From the NCBI GenBank assembly GCA_019637075.1, contig JAHBWI010000004.1, forward strand, positions 310,001 to 374,000: DNA of 64,000 bases, given 5' to 3'. Positions 1 to 8,643 of this stretch are shown in pieces. Source of the DNA: Nitrospiraceae bacterium (GTDB lineage: Bacteria > Nitrospirota > Nitrospiria > Nitrospirales > Nitrospiraceae). Each line of letters opens with the position of its first letter. Position 1 is the first letter of the stretch. The notes under the pieces were generated by a model that worked only from the letters and a program-made list of their open reading frames with translations, did not search any database and was not told where the DNA came from. The position numbers and the translations under genes are program-made.

Positions 1-740
1 AGAAAGTCGAAGACCGTCAGCTGCTGCCAGGCGTCGGCCGGTCGATCCGTCGCCTCATAACCGCAGGGCATCGGCGTCACGGCAAAGCCTTGCTTTTCGA
101 ACAGGGCGACCGCTCGGGGAAGGTGATTGGCTGAGGTCACGAGGAGGATTCGCCCCGCACCCAAGAGTTCCTTGGTCTTGAGGGCGTTTTCATACGTTGT
201 GCGGGAGCGGTCCTCGAGGAGGATAGCCGAGGCTGGAACGCCGAGACGGAGCGCCCACCGTTTCATCTCGTGTGATTCTAGCGTACCGGTCCCGAAGACG
301 CTGGCGTCCCCGCCCGACAGAACCAGGCGAGGTGCAATCCCTTGCAACCATGCTTCCGCGCCGCAGGTCGTCCGTTCCCGCGAAGCTTCTGAGATTTCGG
401 GCGCGGGACGGAGGCTTCCTGCGCTGTAGACTCCGCCTGCTAACACCACTACGGCATCGAACCGAGCCGTGGGAGTGGGATGGTAAGGGGGATACCAAGC
501 TTCCAAGGTGCCGATGAGCATTCTGGCGGGTAACGGGGTCGTCGTCAGCAGTGTAACCAACACCGTGGCGAATCCAAATCGGCGGACCCAGCGCGTTTGC
601 CAGGGCGTAGCCGGAAGGCAGGCCGTCAGGAATGTCAGCAGGCTTCCGGCTGCAATCCATGACAGCGGGTAGAGCAGATATTTGATTATCTTATAGGTCC
701 CGTAGAGGGCCGGTGTCAGGTCCAAAGGTAGGACTCGCAC
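1..740 (-). CDS. YdcF/ElyC/SanA-type DUF218 protein (partial)
   Basis: The reading frame runs off the left edge of the window, so the C-terminus is missing. The N-terminal ~85 residues hold two hydrophobic segments (around LLYPLSWIAAGSLLTFL and FGFATVLVTLL). The DUF218 domain follows: DAVVVLAGGVY, then LVLSGGDA, LEDRSRTTYENA and ILLVTSANHLPRA. This order (VLGGG-like strand, SGG, E-x-R-S-x-T-x-EN, VTSxxHxxRA) is the hallmark of the YdcF/ElyC/SanA family, inner-membrane proteins linked in E. coli to envelope polysaccharide or lipid-carrier homeostasis. The start is uncertain: I use a GTG at 738-740, but the open frame extends further and no clear Shine-Dalgarno decides it. Confidence 0.82.
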   Translation of the reverse strand, partial: MRVLPLDLTPALYGTYKIIKYLLYPLSWIAAGSLLTFLTACLPATPWQTRWVRRFGFATVLVTLLTTTPLPARMLIGTLEAWYPPYHPTPTARFDAVVVLAGGVYSAGSLRPAPEISEASRERTTCGAEAWLQGIAPRLVLSGGDASVFGTGTLESHEMKRWALRLGVPASAILLEDRSRTTYENALKTKELLGAGRILLVTSANHLPRAVALFEKQGFAVTPMPCGYEATDRPADAWQQLTVFDF

Positions 741-809
741 GCAAGGAAATCCATGGTATGCAGCATACACCCACTGGAGGTTGGTACCAAGCGTTGAGGA
801 GGTTTTGCG

Positions 810-1283
810 ATGAAGCGGGCCGTTCAATACTGGTTGATGAAATCGGAGCCGGAAGTATTTTCCATCGATGATCTCAAGCGAGCACCGGGCAAGACGACCT
901 GTTGGGAGGGGGTGCGCAATTACCAAGCAAGAAATTTCATGCGGTCGATGCAGATCGGCGATCGGGTCCTCTTCTACCACAGTAATGCGGAGCCTCCGGC
1001 TGTCGCCGGCACCGCAGAGGTAGTGAAGACCGCTTACCCGGACCCGACCCAATTCGACCGGAACGACGGACACTTCGATCCGGCCAGCAAGCCCGATGCT
1101 CCTCGATGGGATATGGTGGACATTCGGTTTGTCGATCGGTTTGAGCAGCCGCTCTCGTTGGATCGTCTCAGGAAGGAGCCGGCATTGGCGCGCATGGAAC
1201 TATTGCGGAAGGGCTCGCGCCTTTCTGTTCAGCCGGTGACGGAGGCCGAATGGAAGCACATTCTCAAATTAGCGGGAGAATGA
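810..1283 (+). CDS. EVE domain-containing protein
   Basis: A 157-residue protein covering a complete EVE (PUA-like) domain, similar in length to bacterial homologues of thymocyte nuclear protein 1. Diagnostic segments are YWLMKSEP at the N-terminus, WEGVRNYQARN, GDRVLFYHS and the PRWDMVDIRFV region. EVE domains bind modified bases (for example 5-methylcytosine derivatives) or modified RNA in a hydrophobic cage; the ligand here cannot be told. The ATG is preceded by GAGGAGG, which supports this start. It appears monocistronic, diverging from the YdcF-like gene to its left. Confidence 0.9.
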   Translation: MKRAVQYWLMKSEPEVFSIDDLKRAPGKTTCWEGVRNYQARNFMRSMQIGDRVLFYHSNAEPPAVAGTAEVVKTAYPDPTQFDRNDGHFDPASKPDAPRWDMVDIRFVDRFEQPLSLDRLRKEPALARMELLRKGSRLSVQPVTEAEWKHILKLAGE

Positions 1284-1456
1284 TTGGATTCTCGAGGCTT
1301 CGCTCCCGCGTTGCTCAGCGATGCGAGACGCGGATGCTCAAAAAGGCCGAGTCGGCTAGGCTGCCGGCGATGCAATAGTCGCAGGCGGACCCTCACGGGT
1401 GCGCTGGGGCCTTCTTCAAGCTGAGAACGAAGCCGGTGGGATCTTACAGGATACGG

Positions 1457-1738
1457 CTACGTGCGGGCTTTGCCGTCATCTAAGTACCGGTGTTGCCAAT
1501 CCAACCACGCGTGCCCCAGTTCGTGTGCAAGGATGTATCGTCGGCGGGTGACAGGCAGCCGCTTTCTGATGAAGATGGTTTTGGTATCGTTATCCCAAAT
1601 GCCGTCTGCATTGGGGTCTCGGCGGTCCATTTCGGAATCGGTGACCTGCCGAACCGTGATGTGATAGCCGAACGGCAGGACGACACGTTTGGGTATGCGC
1701 AACATCAAGACTGACGCCTCATCGTGAGATCGCCGCAT
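1457..1738 (-). CDS. Small HExxH metallopeptidase-like protein
   Basis: A 93-residue protein whose C-terminal half carries ILAHELGHAWLDWQH, a zincin HExxH motif in a helix. Upstream a short beta-rich part (ITVRQV, IWDNDTKTIFI) resembles the region before the catalytic helix in ImmA/IrrE-type or minimal gluzincin-like peptidases. The third zinc ligand is not obvious; the only residues after the helix are about ten, so the domain is compact or a downstream ligand is missing. It stands alone between an EVE gene and a gene-poor stretch. Regulator partners typical of ImmA (XRE family) are absent, so I assign only the fold class. Confidence 0.65.
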   Translation of the reverse strand: MRRSHDEASVLMLRIPKRVVLPFGYHITVRQVTDSEMDRRDPNADGIWDNDTKTIFIRKRLPVTRRRYILAHELGHAWLDWQHRYLDDGKART

Positions 1739-1741
1739 TCA

Positions 1742-2095
1742 TAGCGGCGGCTGCATGTAGCCTAACACACTTTTCCGTCAGGCATCCCACCGAAAATCCC
1801 CGTCATCTCCGTATGTTCCAGCATTAGGGCGAAGTCCCCGGCGCGGCACTCTGCGCGTGTTGGACTTGGTCCGCCTTGGATGATCACTCGTCCAACGAAG
1901 CCCGGATACGCTCGTCGCGTTCCGTCTATGCGAAGTGTCTCGGCTTGACGGGCCATTCCGAGAGTGTGTTCCGAGATGGCACACCGGCGAACGCAATCGA
2001 GCTGATGTTGTCGCAATGTGAGTCATATTTTGCCGTGTGAATGCGGTGAGTTACGTAGTGCATTCAATTTCACGCGAAGCGACGGAAATTCTATC
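1742..2095. other. Gene-poor stretch
   Basis: About 350 bases between the small metallopeptidase and the CHRD promoter. Frames on both strands are open in places, but none shows a recognisable protein, a good ribosome site or sensible composition. I see no convincing gene here. Confidence 0.5.
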
Positions 2096-2124
2096 TTGAC
2101 GAGTACCGGCTGCTCGCGTATAGA
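2096..2124 (+). promoter_or_regulatory. Sigma70-type promoter of the CHRD gene
   Basis: TTGACG at 2096-2101, a 17-base spacer and TATAGA at 2119-2124 make a near-consensus sigma70 promoter. It predicts a start near 2131 and a leader of about 125 bases before the CHRD gene. Confidence 0.55.
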
Positions 2125-2155
2125 CAGGCATGTTCGATGTGATGTGACGTGATAA

Positions 2156-2169
2156 TACGTATATACGTA
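2156..2169. promoter_or_regulatory. 14-base perfect palindrome in CHRD leader
   Basis: TACGTATATACGTA is its own reverse complement. It lies about 25 bases downstream of the predicted transcription start, a position suited to a repressor operator. The cognate regulator is unknown. Confidence 0.4.
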
Positions 2170-2254
2170 GAGTTTCCTGGGGCCGTGTGCTGGCGTGTGA
2201 TGTGTCAGCGTGATACAGCATGGGACTGAAGATTACGGAAGGAAGGGGGACGAC

Positions 2255-2815
2255 ATGATGCAAAGGTTGCGATGGTCGTGGAGGAAAGGCTTGGTGGTCT
2301 TCGGGGTGGCGCTGGCCATCGGATTGGGGCAGGCACCGAACGGAACAGCCGCGATTATTCCGCTGTCCTCCTTCTTGAACGGTGCTCAGGAGACGCCGCC
2401 GAACGCTTCGCCGGCGATCGGGGCTGCGGCGTTGCAATTGGACAATGCAACCGGCAACCTGACCTGGAACATCGTATATAGCGGTCTTCAAGGCACACCG
2501 ACGGCGGCGCATTTTCATCAGGCCCAGGCTGGACTGGCTGGTCCTGTCGTGCAGGATATTGCCTTGCCGTCTCCCGCCGGATCTCCCTTCGGAATCCTGA
2601 CCGGCAGTGCCGTTCTGAACGCGGTGCAACAGAGCAATCTTTTGTCCGGCCTCTGGTACATCAACGTTCATAGCTCCTTGTTCACGAGCGGAGAGATTCG
2701 GGGGCAAGTTGTCGTGAATGCGGTCCCGTTGCCGGCCTCGCTGATTCTGTTCGGTGCCGGGCTGGTCGGGGTTGTGGGGTTGGGTCGGCTCGTTCGCCGG
2801 CAGGAACTCGTCTAG
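2255..2815 (+). CDS. CHRD domain protein with PEP-CTERM-like tail
   Basis: A 186-residue exported protein. A basic, hydrophobic signal segment (residues ~1-32, ending near GTAA) is followed by a CHRD domain: LNGAQETPP, AALQLDNATGNLTWNIVYSGL, AAHFHQ, and LWYINVHSSLFTSGEIRGQV. The C-terminus VPLPASLILFGAGLVGVVG followed by RLVRR is a PEP-CTERM-like sorting tail (Pro-rich motif, transmembrane helix, basic end), which would need an exosortase outside this window. CHRD domains occur in chordin and in bacterial secreted proteins of unclear function. The start at 2255 is chosen over the upstream in-frame ATG at 2210 because GGAAGGGGGA sits just before it. Confidence 0.85.
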   Translation: MMQRLRWSWRKGLVVFGVALAIGLGQAPNGTAAIIPLSSFLNGAQETPPNASPAIGAAALQLDNATGNLTWNIVYSGLQGTPTAAHFHQAQAGLAGPVVQDIALPSPAGSPFGILTGSAVLNAVQQSNLLSGLWYINVHSSLFTSGEIRGQVVVNAVPLPASLILFGAGLVGVVGLGRLVRRQELV

Positions 2816-2836
2816 GTCAGATGCCCATCCATGGAG

Positions 2837-2872
2837 CCAGGGCCTTTCCCTTCCAGGAGGGAGAGGCCCTGG
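2837..2872. terminator. Hairpin after CHRD gene
   Basis: CCAGGGCCT at 2837-2845 pairs with AGGCCCTGG at 2864-2872 and the inner bases extend the stem. There is no long T run, so termination strength is uncertain, but it lies 22 bases beyond the CHRD stop. Confidence 0.5.
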
Positions 2873-3041
2873 TTGCTCCTCTTCCCATTTGCCGGACCGC
2901 TTCCGGAACAAACAAGGCAAAGTGCCAGATCCCCATACAAAATAGCGCGATTTACGCCTCCATCTGCCCGGTGTCGGTGATAGGTAATCCCCGTATTTTG
3001 ATCGGCATGACGATTCCAATTCGAAGCGCAGATGGTGTATC

Positions 3042-3803
3042 ATGCCCCCTATGGTCGACAAATTAATTGCCCAGGAATTGGCGGTTCCCTATCCGGCTTC
3101 GGTTCGCGTGGTTGGGCTCAAGATTCGCGATCGGGGCGAGGTGAAGAAATTCGATGCCGGAGACTGTTCGCTCAGGATGGGCGACCGGGTGGTCATCGAC
3201 CTCGACGGGGATCTGACCTACGGCGTGGTGTATGCCGAACCCTACTCGGTGCCGTTTGTGCCGCAGATGCGGGTCATGAAGGCGATTACGCGAGTGGCCA
3301 CTCGTGAGGATATCAACGTAATCGACCGGTATGAACGCTTGGCTGCCGATGGCATGGTCGCTTGTCGTCAACAGGCTGCCGCGCTCGGGCTCCGTATGAA
3401 GTTGGTCGAGGTGTTCTGTTCGCTGCAGCGGCGCCAGATGACGTTCGTATATACGGCGGACGACCGCATCGACTTCCGGGAACTTGTGCGGCAACTCGCG
3501 CGCCGGTTCGGTGGGCGCATCGAGATGCGCCAGGTGGGCGTGCGGGATGAAGCCAGCCGACTCGGAGGGATTGATACCTGCGGACTCGTCTTGTGCTGCG
3601 CAAGCTTTCTCACCGAGGTCAAGCCGGTCAGCGTCAAACAAGCGCGTGGGTTGGGATTGCCGGTTGATGATCCCAAGTTGCTCGGGGTGTGCGGTCGATT
3701 GAAATGCTGCCTTCTGTTCGAAGCTATGGAATCCTCTCCCCCGGCCACCCCTCGGAACCAATCCCTTCTTCAGCCCGCCCGTCCTCGACAAGCCTCTTCG
3801 TAG
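3042..3803 (+). CDS. PSP1 domain protein, RicT/YaaT-like
   Basis: A 253-residue PSP1 C-terminal-domain protein. Typical RicT/YaaT features are visible: VVGLKIRDRGEVKKFDAGD near the N-terminus, the LRMGDRVVIDLDGDLTYG segment, MKLVEVFCSLQRRQMTFVYTADDRIDFRELVRQLA, and the cysteine-bearing core DTCGLVLCCASFL followed by GVCGRLKCCLLFE. In Bacillus RicT, with RicA and RicF, binds iron-sulfur clusters and affects RNase Y-dependent RNA processing; the clustered cysteines here would allow cluster binding. The C-terminal ~25 residues (proline/serine rich) look like a disordered tail. A second ATG at 3051 is an equally possible start. No RicA/RicF partner is adjacent. Confidence 0.85.
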   Translation: MPPMVDKLIAQELAVPYPASVRVVGLKIRDRGEVKKFDAGDCSLRMGDRVVIDLDGDLTYGVVYAEPYSVPFVPQMRVMKAITRVATREDINVIDRYERLAADGMVACRQQAAALGLRMKLVEVFCSLQRRQMTFVYTADDRIDFRELVRQLARRFGGRIEMRQVGVRDEASRLGGIDTCGLVLCCASFLTEVKPVSVKQARGLGLPVDDPKLLGVCGRLKCCLLFEAMESSPPATPRNQSLLQPARPRQASS

Positions 3804-4008
3804 CGTTCCCTCGGCTCAGTCCCAAGTTCCTCTCCACGTTCGATTTCATCTCAGTCTCTTTTCCAATATCGCTCGGTCCGCCCTAGGTTGAGTCGGGGTT
3901 TTATTCTGCGGGCGTCGACCACCATGGCATCGGTGTCTTGGACGATCGATTTGAGAGAAATCCTCCCTCGTCCTATTTGGAAGCGTATAATGAGCAGAGG
4001 GTGATTCC

Positions 4009-5100
4009 ATGGCTCGGGTTCTCGTCCTTGGTGCCGGGAAGATCGGATCGCTGGCGGCCGGCTTGCTGTCTGGACTCGGAGGCTATGACGTCCATCTGGC
4101 GGACCTGACGCTGGATGCGCCAAAGCGGGTGGCCGAGGATCTGGGAGTGCCGTCGGTAACACCTTGTGCGCTCGATGTCAGAAACGACGAGGCCGTGACG
4201 CACTATGTGCAATCTCACCGCTTCGATGCCGTCGTTTCCGGGCTCCCTTACTTCTGCAATGCGGCGGTCGCCGGGATCGCCCGGACTCAATCTCTGCACT
4301 ACTTTGATCTCACCGAAGACGTCTCCGTCACTCGGCGGGTGAAGGCCATCAGCACCGGAGCCGATCGCGCGTTCGTACCGCAATGCGGCCTGGCGCCGGG
4401 CTACATCAGTATCGTCACCAACGAACTTATGGGCCATTTTGATTCGCTCGATACCGTCAAGATGCGGGTGGGCGCCTTACCGGTCCATCCCAGCAATGCA
4501 TTGAAGTACTCGCTCACCTGGTCGACCGACGGGTTGATTAATGAGTATGGGAACGTGTGTTTCGGGATCGAGGGCGGCAAGGAAGTGCAGCTCCAGCCGC
4601 TGGAGGGGTATGAAACCATCGAACTGGACGGTCTGCTCTACGAGGCGTTCAACACGTCCGGGGGATTGGGTACGCTTGCGGATACGTATGACGGGCGCGT
4701 GCAAACCATGAATTACAAGACGCTCCGGTATCCCGGACATTGTGAGAAGATTCAACTGCTGATGAAGGATCTCAAGCTGAACGAAGACCGGCCGACGCTG
4801 AAGCGTATTCTGGAGCGAGCCGTGCCGCAAACCCTGCAGGACGTGGTGTTGATCTACGCGTCGGTGACCGGAACCAGACAAGACGAGCTCTTCGAAGAAA
4901 CGTACGTCAAGAAGGTGTATCCGCAACGATGGATGGGCCGCTTGTGGTCCGCGATCCAGATCACGACGGCCTCGGCGCTCTGCTGCGTGGTCGACCTCGT
5001 GCTGGCGACGCCGGGCGCCTATCGGGGTTTCATTACGCAGGAACGATTCCGTCTGGACGACGTGCTCGCCAACCGCTTCGGTGCCTGCTTTCGCCCGTGA
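4009..5100 (+). CDS. Saccharopine dehydrogenase family protein
   Basis: A 363-residue NAD(P)-dependent dehydrogenase. The N-terminus MARVLVLGAGKIGSLAA holds the Rossmann GxGxxG motif; CGLAPGYISIVTNELM and KYSLTWSTDGLINEY match the catalytic half of saccharopine dehydrogenase/LYS9-type enzymes, which interconvert saccharopine with glutamate and 2-aminoadipate 6-semialdehyde. It is six bases upstream of an aldehyde dehydrogenase of the aminoadipate-semialdehyde type, and that gene overlaps a VOC protein, so the three probably form one transcript. The pairing supports lysine catabolism, or handling of related amino-semialdehydes. Substrate specificity is inferred from family and context. Confidence 0.85.
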   Translation: MARVLVLGAGKIGSLAAGLLSGLGGYDVHLADLTLDAPKRVAEDLGVPSVTPCALDVRNDEAVTHYVQSHRFDAVVSGLPYFCNAAVAGIARTQSLHYFDLTEDVSVTRRVKAISTGADRAFVPQCGLAPGYISIVTNELMGHFDSLDTVKMRVGALPVHPSNALKYSLTWSTDGLINEYGNVCFGIEGGKEVQLQPLEGYETIELDGLLYEAFNTSGGLGTLADTYDGRVQTMNYKTLRYPGHCEKIQLLMKDLKLNEDRPTLKRILERAVPQTLQDVVLIYASVTGTRQDELFEETYVKKVYPQRWMGRLWSAIQITTASALCCVVDLVLATPGAYRGFITQERFRLDDVLANRFGACFRP

Positions 5101-5106
5101 GGGCCC

Positions 5107-6666
5107 ATGACCAAGGCCGAAATCTTTGAACAACTGGGACTGGCCTCCGAACAAGGAGGGGGCTCAGCATCATCCACCGGCTGGACCACTGGCCGAACCG
5201 CAGAAGTCATCGAATCCCGCAATCCCTCGACCGGTGAGCTGCTGGCGAGCGTGTATGGCTGTTCCGAGGAGGACTACCGGAGGTTGGCCGCTCAGGCGCA
5301 ACGAACGTTCGGCACCTGGCGCATGGTTCCCGCTCCCAAACGAGGGGAAGTGATCCGGCTCATCGGTGAGGAACTGAGACGACGCAAGGCCGCATTGGGC
5401 GAACTGGTGTCGCTCGAAGTCGGAAAGATCAGAGCCGAGGGGGAGGGGGAAGTTCAGGAGATGATCGACATGGCGGATTTTGCCGTTGGGCAGTCCCGCA
5501 TGTTGTACGGTCTGACCATGCATTCCGAGCGACCGCAGCACCGGATGTATGAACAGTGGCATCCGTTAGGCCTGGTCGCAGTCATCACCGCGTTCAATTT
5601 TCCCGTCGCTGTGTGGGCCTGGAATGCCTTCATCGCAGCCATTGCCGGGAACACCGTCATCTGGAAACCTTCCCCGCGCGCTCCGTTGTGTGCCGTGGCG
5701 GTGCAACATATCTGCAACCGCGTGTGTGAGCGTGCCGGTTACCCGGGTGTCTTTAGTTTGTTCTGTACGGGTCGGCAGGAATTGGCTGAGCTTGTGATTC
5801 GTGATGAAGGCGTTCCCCTGGTGTCGTTCACGGGATCGGTGTCGGTCGGGCGGCACGTGGCGGAGGCGGTTGGGCGACGATTGGGTCGGGTGCTCCTCGA
5901 ATTGAGCGGCAACAATGCTGTAATCGTCGATGAGACCGCCGACCTCGAGCTGGTCCTGCGCGCCTTGTTGTTCGGGGCAGTTGGTACGGCCGGACAGCGC
6001 TGCACCACCACGCGGCGGTTGATCGTGCATGAATCCCAATATGACAAGCTTGTGCCGAGACTGTTGGAGGCTTATCGCGGAGTGATCATCGGTGATCCGC
6101 TTGATTCGGGCGTGGTCATGGGGCCATTGATCAGCCACGATGCGGTGCGTGTTTATCAGGATGCGTTAGCAGAGGCCGTCCGCGAGGGCGGAGAGATTCT
6201 GTTCGGCGGGCGGGTGCTGGATCGGCCCGGTCATTTCGTCGAACCCACGATCGTGCGGGCGCAGAACCATTGGGCGGTCGTCCAGCGGGAGACCTTCGCC
6301 CCGATTCTCTACGTCATGACGTACCGAACGCTGGAGGAAGCGATCAGGCTACAAAATGCTGTGCCGCAAGGACTCGCTTCGTCGCTGTTCACGTCGAATG
6401 TTCGTCACAGCGAAACATTTCTGTCGACAATGGGCAGCGATTGCGGGATTGCCAATATCAATATCGGTACTTCAGGTGCGGAGATCGGCGGGGCGTTCGG
6501 CGGAGAGAAGGCCACGGGCGGAGGACGAGAGGCGGGGTCCGACTCGTGGAAAGCATACATGCGTCGGCAGACCAACACGATCAATTGGGGAACCGAGTTG
6601 CCGTTGGCGCAGGGGATTGCGTTCGGGCGACAAGGCGAAGGAGGGCGGCATGGGACAGGCGGCTGA
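5107..6666 (+). CDS. ALDH7-like (aminoadipate semialdehyde) dehydrogenase
   Basis: A 519-residue NAD(P)+-dependent aldehyde dehydrogenase. The general base region LLELSGNNA (Glu265) and the nucleophile region GTAGQRCTTTRR (Cys299) are intact, and the cofactor-binding segment AFNFPVAVWAWN plus WKPSP is clear. The N-NNA form of the Glu motif and the TTRR after the catalytic Cys are typical of ALDH7 (antiquitin), which oxidises 2-aminoadipate 6-semialdehyde to 2-aminoadipate. The preceding saccharopine dehydrogenase would make exactly that substrate. The gene starts six bases after its neighbour and its end overlaps the VOC gene by 17 bases, indicating an operon. Confidence 0.88.
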   Translation: MTKAEIFEQLGLASEQGGGSASSTGWTTGRTAEVIESRNPSTGELLASVYGCSEEDYRRLAAQAQRTFGTWRMVPAPKRGEVIRLIGEELRRRKAALGELVSLEVGKIRAEGEGEVQEMIDMADFAVGQSRMLYGLTMHSERPQHRMYEQWHPLGLVAVITAFNFPVAVWAWNAFIAAIAGNTVIWKPSPRAPLCAVAVQHICNRVCERAGYPGVFSLFCTGRQELAELVIRDEGVPLVSFTGSVSVGRHVAEAVGRRLGRVLLELSGNNAVIVDETADLELVLRALLFGAVGTAGQRCTTTRRLIVHESQYDKLVPRLLEAYRGVIIGDPLDSGVVMGPLISHDAVRVYQDALAEAVREGGEILFGGRVLDRPGHFVEPTIVRAQNHWAVVQRETFAPILYVMTYRTLEEAIRLQNAVPQGLASSLFTSNVRHSETFLSTMGSDCGIANINIGTSGAEIGGAFGGEKATGGGREAGSDSWKAYMRRQTNTINWGTELPLAQGIAFGRQGEGGRHGTGG

Positions 6667-7249
6667 GCTCGATATGCTGATCGCGAGAATGGTTGGGGAG
6701 TTTTTGTCCAAGAATCGCGCGGGGCGGGTGATCCGCGATGCGCTGAACGAGGTCGGGATCGGGCTCATGCCGGTCGTTGATCACCTTACGATTCGCACAA
6801 CGGACATCGATCGGCGGGCGGCGGAATTCACGGCGCTGGGCTTTTCGTACGACGAAACGATCAATTTCGAAGATTGGTATGCCAAAGTGTTTCGCAGGCC
6901 GGGCTATCCCGCCCTCTTCATCGATCAGGCCTATGCCGACGAGCGCGGCAAAACCAGCATCATCCCCGGCTGGGTGGGTCGGTTCGGCGATCGCGTCTTT
7001 CACCATGTAGCGGTTCGAGTGGAGGACATCGAAGCGGCGATCGCAAAGTTGAAAGGGCGGGGCGTGGTCTTCACCGGAGAGATCGTCGGAGCTCGCGGCG
7101 GCACCTTGCGACAGATCTTCACGGCGCCTGAAATGGTCGATGGACATCCCTTCTCGGTGCTCGAACTCGCCGAGCGTCATCAAGGCTACCAAGGATTCCT
7201 CCCGCCCCAGGCCGACAGTCTCATGAAGTCGAGCGCAGCCAGGGCGTGA
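6650..7249 (+). CDS. VOC-superfamily metalloprotein, candidate oxo-acid dioxygenase
   Basis: A 199-residue vicinal-oxygen-chelate protein. The start at 6650 is supported by AAGGAGGGC just upstream; longer in-frame extensions only translate the end of the dehydrogenase gene in another frame. Likely metal ligands are His45 (VVDHLTIRT), His118 or 119 (VFHHVAVRV) and Glu172 (VLELAER), a 2-His-1-carboxylate set as in HPPD- and glyoxalase-type VOC enzymes. The DHxxxRT segment recalls the DUF1338/HglS family, which turns 2-oxoadipate into 2-hydroxyglutarate in bacterial lysine catabolism, but this protein is shorter than most of that family. The overlap with the ALDH7-like gene makes a role downstream of 2-aminoadipate plausible; this is inference. 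Confidence 0.75.
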   Translation: MGQAAELDMLIARMVGEFLSKNRAGRVIRDALNEVGIGLMPVVDHLTIRTTDIDRRAAEFTALGFSYDETINFEDWYAKVFRRPGYPALFIDQAYADERGKTSIIPGWVGRFGDRVFHHVAVRVEDIEAAIAKLKGRGVVFTGEIVGARGGTLRQIFTAPEMVDGHPFSVLELAERHQGYQGFLPPQADSLMKSSAARA

Positions 7250-7439
7250 CCCTGGATCCTGCTGGAGCCTCTTCTGGAAACGGTTCTCGCTGATGGGGCT
7301 CTGCTGCGGATTCGCCGGCATCGACCGACGCGCCTCGACGAACCGGCGCATTTCCAGTACAATGCGTCCTCGGTCACACCTTCTTTCCAGGCAACGGTAG
7401 CGTTTCAATGGCACCTTCTCATGCAGGGAGGTTCACCCT

Positions 7440-8510
7440 ATGAGCGTCGTCCGTCTCGCAGGATATACCGTATTGGCCGCAGGTGCCGCGCTTGCGGCGA
7501 TCCAACTCCCATCCAGCGTGTCCGCCTCACCGGCTGGATACGCTCCGCATGGAGTCGTCACGGTCGATGGCGTGACGGTCCCTGATATCGGTCCACTCCC
7601 GACTGCGATCCCCGTGCCGTCCACGAATCTCAACTATGCCGCGAAAATCGAACTCGGCAAGCAATTGTACTTCGATGGGCGACTATCGAAGAACAATGCG
7701 ATCTCATGTGCCTTCTGTCACAACCCCGGGACGGGGTTTGCCGATTCCCGACAGACTTCCATCGGGGTCGGCGGCGGGGTCGGCGGCAGGCAAGCACCGA
7801 CCGTCTTCAATACGGCTCTCAACCCCGTGCAGTTCTGGGACGGACGCGCCCGTTCGCTGGAGGAGCAGGCGATCGGGCCTATTCACAATCCGATTGAGAT
7901 GGCGGAGACGCACGAGCATGTCGTTGCGAAACTGGGCAAGATCAAGGGGTACCAACAGCAGTTCCGCACCGTTTTCGGCACGGACGTGAATCTGCAGGGG
8001 ATTGCGGAGGCGATTGCAGCCTATGAGCGGACGGTTATATCCACGAATTCGGCGTTCGACCGGTACGTCCTAGGCGATCAGCGGGCGATGGACGAGTCGG
8101 CGGTGCGAGGGCTGACGCTTTTCAAGGGGAAGGCGCGCTGCATTCTTTGTCACAATGGCCCGAATTTCACCGACAATCAATTTTACAATCTCGGTGTCCC
8201 GCAAGTGGGACCATTGAAGGAAGACCTCGGCCGTTACAATGTCACGCGGGCCGAAAAGGACAAGGGTGCGTTCAAGACTCCGACACTCAGGAGCATTGCG
8301 GACACGGCGCCCTATATGCACGACGGGGCGTTCAAGACGCTCGAAGAGGTGGTCGGATTTCTGAACAATGGGGGCGGAACCAATCCCCATCTGAGCTCAC
8401 TGATCAAGCCGCTTGGATTGGCGAATGAGGAGCAGGCCGACCTGCTCGCCTTTCTACGGGCGCTGACCGGTGAGTCGACCAAGTTCAGCATGCCTAAGCT
8501 GCCCCAGTAG
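7440..8510 (+). CDS. Di-haem cytochrome c peroxidase (MauG/CcpA family)
   Basis: A 356-residue periplasmic protein with a cleavable signal sequence (residues ~1-30). Two c-type haem sites are present: CAFCH at residues 90-94 and CILCH at 234-238. The segments LGKQLYFDGRLS, GTGFAD, QFWDGRARSLEEQA, FKTPTLRSIADTAPYMHDG and a C-terminal LLAFLRALTG are the standard bacterial cytochrome c peroxidase signatures. It reduces H2O2 using electrons from small cytochromes. A GGAGG ribosome site precedes the ATG. Downstream lie a DUF1264 lipoprotein, a monohaem cytochrome c and an outer-membrane barrel, all in the same direction. Confidence 0.93.
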   Translation: MSVVRLAGYTVLAAGAALAAIQLPSSVSASPAGYAPHGVVTVDGVTVPDIGPLPTAIPVPSTNLNYAAKIELGKQLYFDGRLSKNNAISCAFCHNPGTGFADSRQTSIGVGGGVGGRQAPTVFNTALNPVQFWDGRARSLEEQAIGPIHNPIEMAETHEHVVAKLGKIKGYQQQFRTVFGTDVNLQGIAEAIAAYERTVISTNSAFDRYVLGDQRAMDESAVRGLTLFKGKARCILCHNGPNFTDNQFYNLGVPQVGPLKEDLGRYNVTRAEKDKGAFKTPTLRSIADTAPYMHDGAFKTLEEVVGFLNNGGGTNPHLSSLIKPLGLANEEQADLLAFLRALTGESTKFSMPKLPQ

Positions 8511-8643
8511 AGTTCCGATCGGTACGGCCGAAAATTGTTGAATCGTTTTTGAGCAGCCGGACTCTAAGGATGTGGATCTGGCGAGTGGTACAGTTACGTG
8601 GTTCGGTGATGTGTCCAACCCATATCATAGGAGGTCAATTGTG

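Noticed and set aside
190-660. Minus-strand frame beginning MDCSRKPAD
   Set aside because: It is out of frame with the DUF218 domain that is clearly encoded on the same strand.
2051-3061. Long open frame on the minus strand across the CHRD gene
   Set aside because: Arg/Gln/Pro-rich composition, no domain, fully antisense to a recognised gene and its terminator.
6356-6649. Upstream extension of the VOC gene
   Set aside because: Only re-reads the aldehyde dehydrogenase gene in another frame; a good ribosome site supports 6650.
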